From the NCBI GenBank assembly GCA_963768075.1, contig CAVYHD010000040.1, positions 270,651-334,650 of the forward strand: 64,000 nucleotides of DNA, in the 5' to 3' direction. Below, in pieces: positions 61,759 to 64,000 of this stretch. Positions within the stretch are counted from its first letter, which is position 1; every line of letters begins with the position of its first letter. Origin of the DNA: QHXW01 sp963768075 (lineage in GTDB: Bacteria > Acidobacteriota > Terriglobia > Bryobacterales > Bryobacteraceae). The notes beneath the pieces were generated by a model. That model was not told the origin of the DNA. It searched no databases and worked only from the letters and a program-made list of their open reading frames with translations. A program made the position numbers and the translations under genes.

Positions 61759-64000
61759 CGTCTCAGAATTGTCTTTTCCGTTTCACTGATATTGTTGTGC
61801 GCTTGTACCAAGAGAAAGCCAGAAGATCAGGCTCTCACGCCGCAAGATTCATTGAAAGCGATCCACATGAGCGACGACTTCCACGTGGAGCTCTTCGCCG
61901 CGGAACCGGAAGTCATGAGCCCGGCAGACATGGCCTTCGACGAGAACGGAAAAATCTACGTTGCCGAGATGCTGGACTACCCGGCAGATCCGCCGCCCGG
62001 GAAGCCAGCCCGCTCACGCATTCGACTTCTGGAGACTGACGCCGCCGGCAAGATCGTTCGGACAACAGTCTTCGCGGACAATGTTCGGGCGGTGAGTGGA
62101 CTCATGCCGTGGAAGGGCGGCCTGATCGTCACTAGCGCGCCGGATATTCTGTTCATGAAAGACACCGACGGTGATGGGAAGGCTGACGTGCGCAAGGTTC
62201 TCTACACCGGCTTCCCCAAGGTAGGTCAAGAGTACCTTATTACCAACCCTCGACTGAGTGTCGACAATTGGATTTACTGCTCAAACTTCGGATCGAACGG
62301 ACGAATCACTTCGCCGGATCATCCAGAGATGAATTCCGTGCTGGTGCGCGGCACCGATTTCCGGTTCGATCCGATCAGTGGCAAAGCCGAACCTGCCTCG
62401 GGTCCGGCACAGTTCGGTTCAACCTTCGATGATTTCGGCGACCGGTTCATCACCGAAAACACCACGCACATCCGTCATGTTGTACTGCCAATGCGTTATC
62501 TTTCTCGCGCCCCACTGCTCGAAGTACACGCCGAGGCTCAGGACATTTCCGACCATGGGCGTCCTTCGGCGCAAATGTATCCACTCACGGCGCCGCAGGA
62601 GTGGCGCAAGGAGCGCACTCGCCTGCGCCAGCAGCGGTACAACGAAAATAAGCTGAACATCACCGAACAGGTTGGCGGTTGGTTTACGGCCGCCTCCGGG
62701 GGCACGTTATATAACGGCGACGCTTGGCCGAAGGAATACGCGGGCAGCGTTTTTACAGGAGATGTGAGTGGGAACCTTGTCCACCAGGACCTCATCCTAC
62801 CGGATGGCCCGACTTTTCGCGCCCACCGCTCCAAAGAAAATGTGGAGTTTCTGGCATCAACGGATGTCTGGTTCCGGCCCTGCAACTTTACCAACGCGCC
62901 CGACGGCAATTTATACGTGATGGACTTCTATCGCCAGGTCATTGAGGGCCCCGCATTCATACCGGAAGAGATCCGAAAAAAGATCAACTTCTTCAATGGC
63001 GATACCATGGGCCGCGTTTACCGGATCGTCGCCAACCATCCCCTGCGCCGTGGCAGCTTGAAACCCAATCTGGGGTCGCTCAGCTCCGCGGACCTGGTGA
63101 AGCAACTGGCTAATCCGAACGGCTGGCATCGTTGGACGGCGCACCGGCTGCTGCTCGAGCGTCTGGATGGCGCAGCGGTCCCCGATCTCAAAGCTATGGC
63201 AGCAAATGCCGCTTCACCCGAGGCTCGCGCGCATTCCCTCTGGCTCTTGCAGGCATATTCCCGCCTGGAACCGGCGGAGATCCAGCGCGCACTCAGCGAT
63301 CCCGATTGGCGGATTCGGGTGAACGCGCTGCGTCTGAGCGAGCCATTGATGAACCAGTCGAAGCCACTGGCGAATGCCGTTCTGGCCACGGCTAACGACT
63401 CCGAGCCTCATGTTCAGTTCCAGGCCTCACTAAGCCTTGGGGACTTGAAGGATCCCAGAGTTCTCGGCGCCATGGCGCAGCTCGCCCACCGGAATTCCTC
63501 CGACGCGTGGTTCCGGGCAGCGATTTTGAGCTCAGTCGCAGATTCGGCATCGCCGTTCTTCCACGCCATGCTGGCCCAAGGGGAGTCCTGGACCGATCCG
63601 CAACTCCTGATCGAGCTTTCGGCTATCATTGGCGCCCGGCAAAACAAGAACGAAATCGCGCAATGGTTTGCCGCGTTGCTGAAACTGAGTCAGCCGGACA
63701 GATTTCTGGAAGGCCTGACGCATGGCCTCAGAATGGCAAACACACGCAATTTGCAGATACCTGGCGCCGAACACGCATTGATACGATTGCTTGCTTCCAG
63801 CAGCGAACCGGTTCAGCGCGCGGCGTGGCGGGAAGCGTCGCGGTATTTCGAGCTGGGTGCCCTTATACGTCGAGCGAGTCAGGTGCGGTGGATCCGATGG
63901 TCGCGACGGCGATGCGGGTGCTGTCCATTCGCGCTCTCAGCGGCGGGCATTTTGGGGACTTCCGGCGTCGCCGGTTCTGGAGAAAATGCAGGCGATCGAT
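61759..64000 (+). CDS. Dehydrogenase-domain lipoprotein with HEAT-like repeats, partial (runs off the window)
   Basis: ATG 61759 opens a lipoprotein leader (RLRIVFSVSLILLCAC), the last Cys being the likely lipid site. From ~35 the six-bladed propeller typical of the 'membrane-bound dehydrogenase domain' proteins of Planctomycetes and Acidobacteria is seen: FHVELFAAEPEVMSPADMAF, GKIYVAEMLDYPADPPP, DTDGDGKADVRKVLYTGFP, GRITSPDHPE and TNAPDGNLYVMDFYRQVI. HEAT-like repeats follow from about residue 440. Near 63855 and 63960 the reading breaks; adding one C to each C-run restores RVLSIRALSGGHFGDF and ASPVLEKMQ. A C-terminal cytochrome c domain is expected outside the window. Confidence 0.7.

Noticed and set aside
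1..64000. CRISPR arrays, tRNA or rRNA genes
   Set aside because: No regularly spaced repeats were seen, and no T-arm/anticodon pattern or rRNA-like sequence was found in the intergenic regions.

Overview
The window is a GC-rich stretch of a bacterial chromosome. The gene set points to an Acidobacteriota of the Bryobacter/Solibacter type. The grounds are a DUF3300-DUF2950 pair, a GH106-type glycosidase next to a secreted esterase, many exported oxidoreductases and sugar-acid enzymes with 'RR-F' leaders, a standalone omega subunit, and a large dehydrogenase-domain lipoprotein at the right edge. This placement is inferred from gene content; there is no rRNA or tRNA in the window to test it.

Layout. 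1-6.8 kb: end of a type VI secretion tssM, then a Ser/Thr kinase with a periplasmic FGE-like domain, a MoxR ATPase, a large unassigned protein and a small secreted protein, all on +. 6.8-9.8 kb: a minus-strand operon (S41 protease, secreted lipoprotein-sorting-like protein, malate dehydrogenase). 9.9-12.4 kb: BON protein, a cytidylate kinase-like/nuclease-like fusion overlapping hpt, and a degenerate receiver protein. 12.4-15.9 kb: xerC and trmFO (both riddled with frameshifts) and an AlaX-type editing protein, on -. 15.9-25.1 kb: esterase + GH106, ABC exporter pair, typA. 25.5-29.5 kb: unknown membrane protein, amine-oxidase-like flavoprotein, FMN hydroxy-acid oxidase. 29.5-35.3 kb: mutarotase and sorbosone dehydrogenase-like protein set among eroded genes (dipZ and msrB with internal deletions, two unnamed remnants, a frameshifted aldehyde dehydrogenase). 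35.3-43.3 kb: two related alpha/beta hydrolases, amidase, rpoZ, M28 peptidase. 43.4-49.7 kb: DUF1345, DUF1801, cytochrome c, DUF3300, DUF2950, an IS630 remnant, a TAT-exported flavoprotein. 50.4-64 kb: a carbohydrate/sugar-acid island (glycosidase-like protein, 3-hydroxyacyl-CoA dehydrogenase-like, enolase-superfamily dehydratase, exported UxuA-like enzyme, isochorismatase fusion, dehydrogenase-like lipoprotein), interleaved with STAS, OmpA and GAF proteins.

Two signals run through the window. First, most broken genes are repaired by a single-base change, usually a G or C run that is one base too long or short. Catalytic motifs survive on both sides of each break, so these look like consensus errors rather than dead genes. 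dipZ, msrB and a few remnants differ: they lack large internal pieces. Second, several operon-leading genes have a good -10 hexamer only 5-8 nt before the start codon and no Shine-Dalgarno, so leaderless transcription is likely, while downstream genes in operons carry clear GGAG-type sites.

I saw no CRISPR array, complete mobile element, rRNA or tRNA. The least described pieces are the kinase/MoxR/TraB-like cassette beside tssM, the kinase-like/nuclease-like protein coupled to hpt, the unassigned 1062-residue glycosidase-like protein, and the isochorismatase fused to carbohydrate-binding modules.
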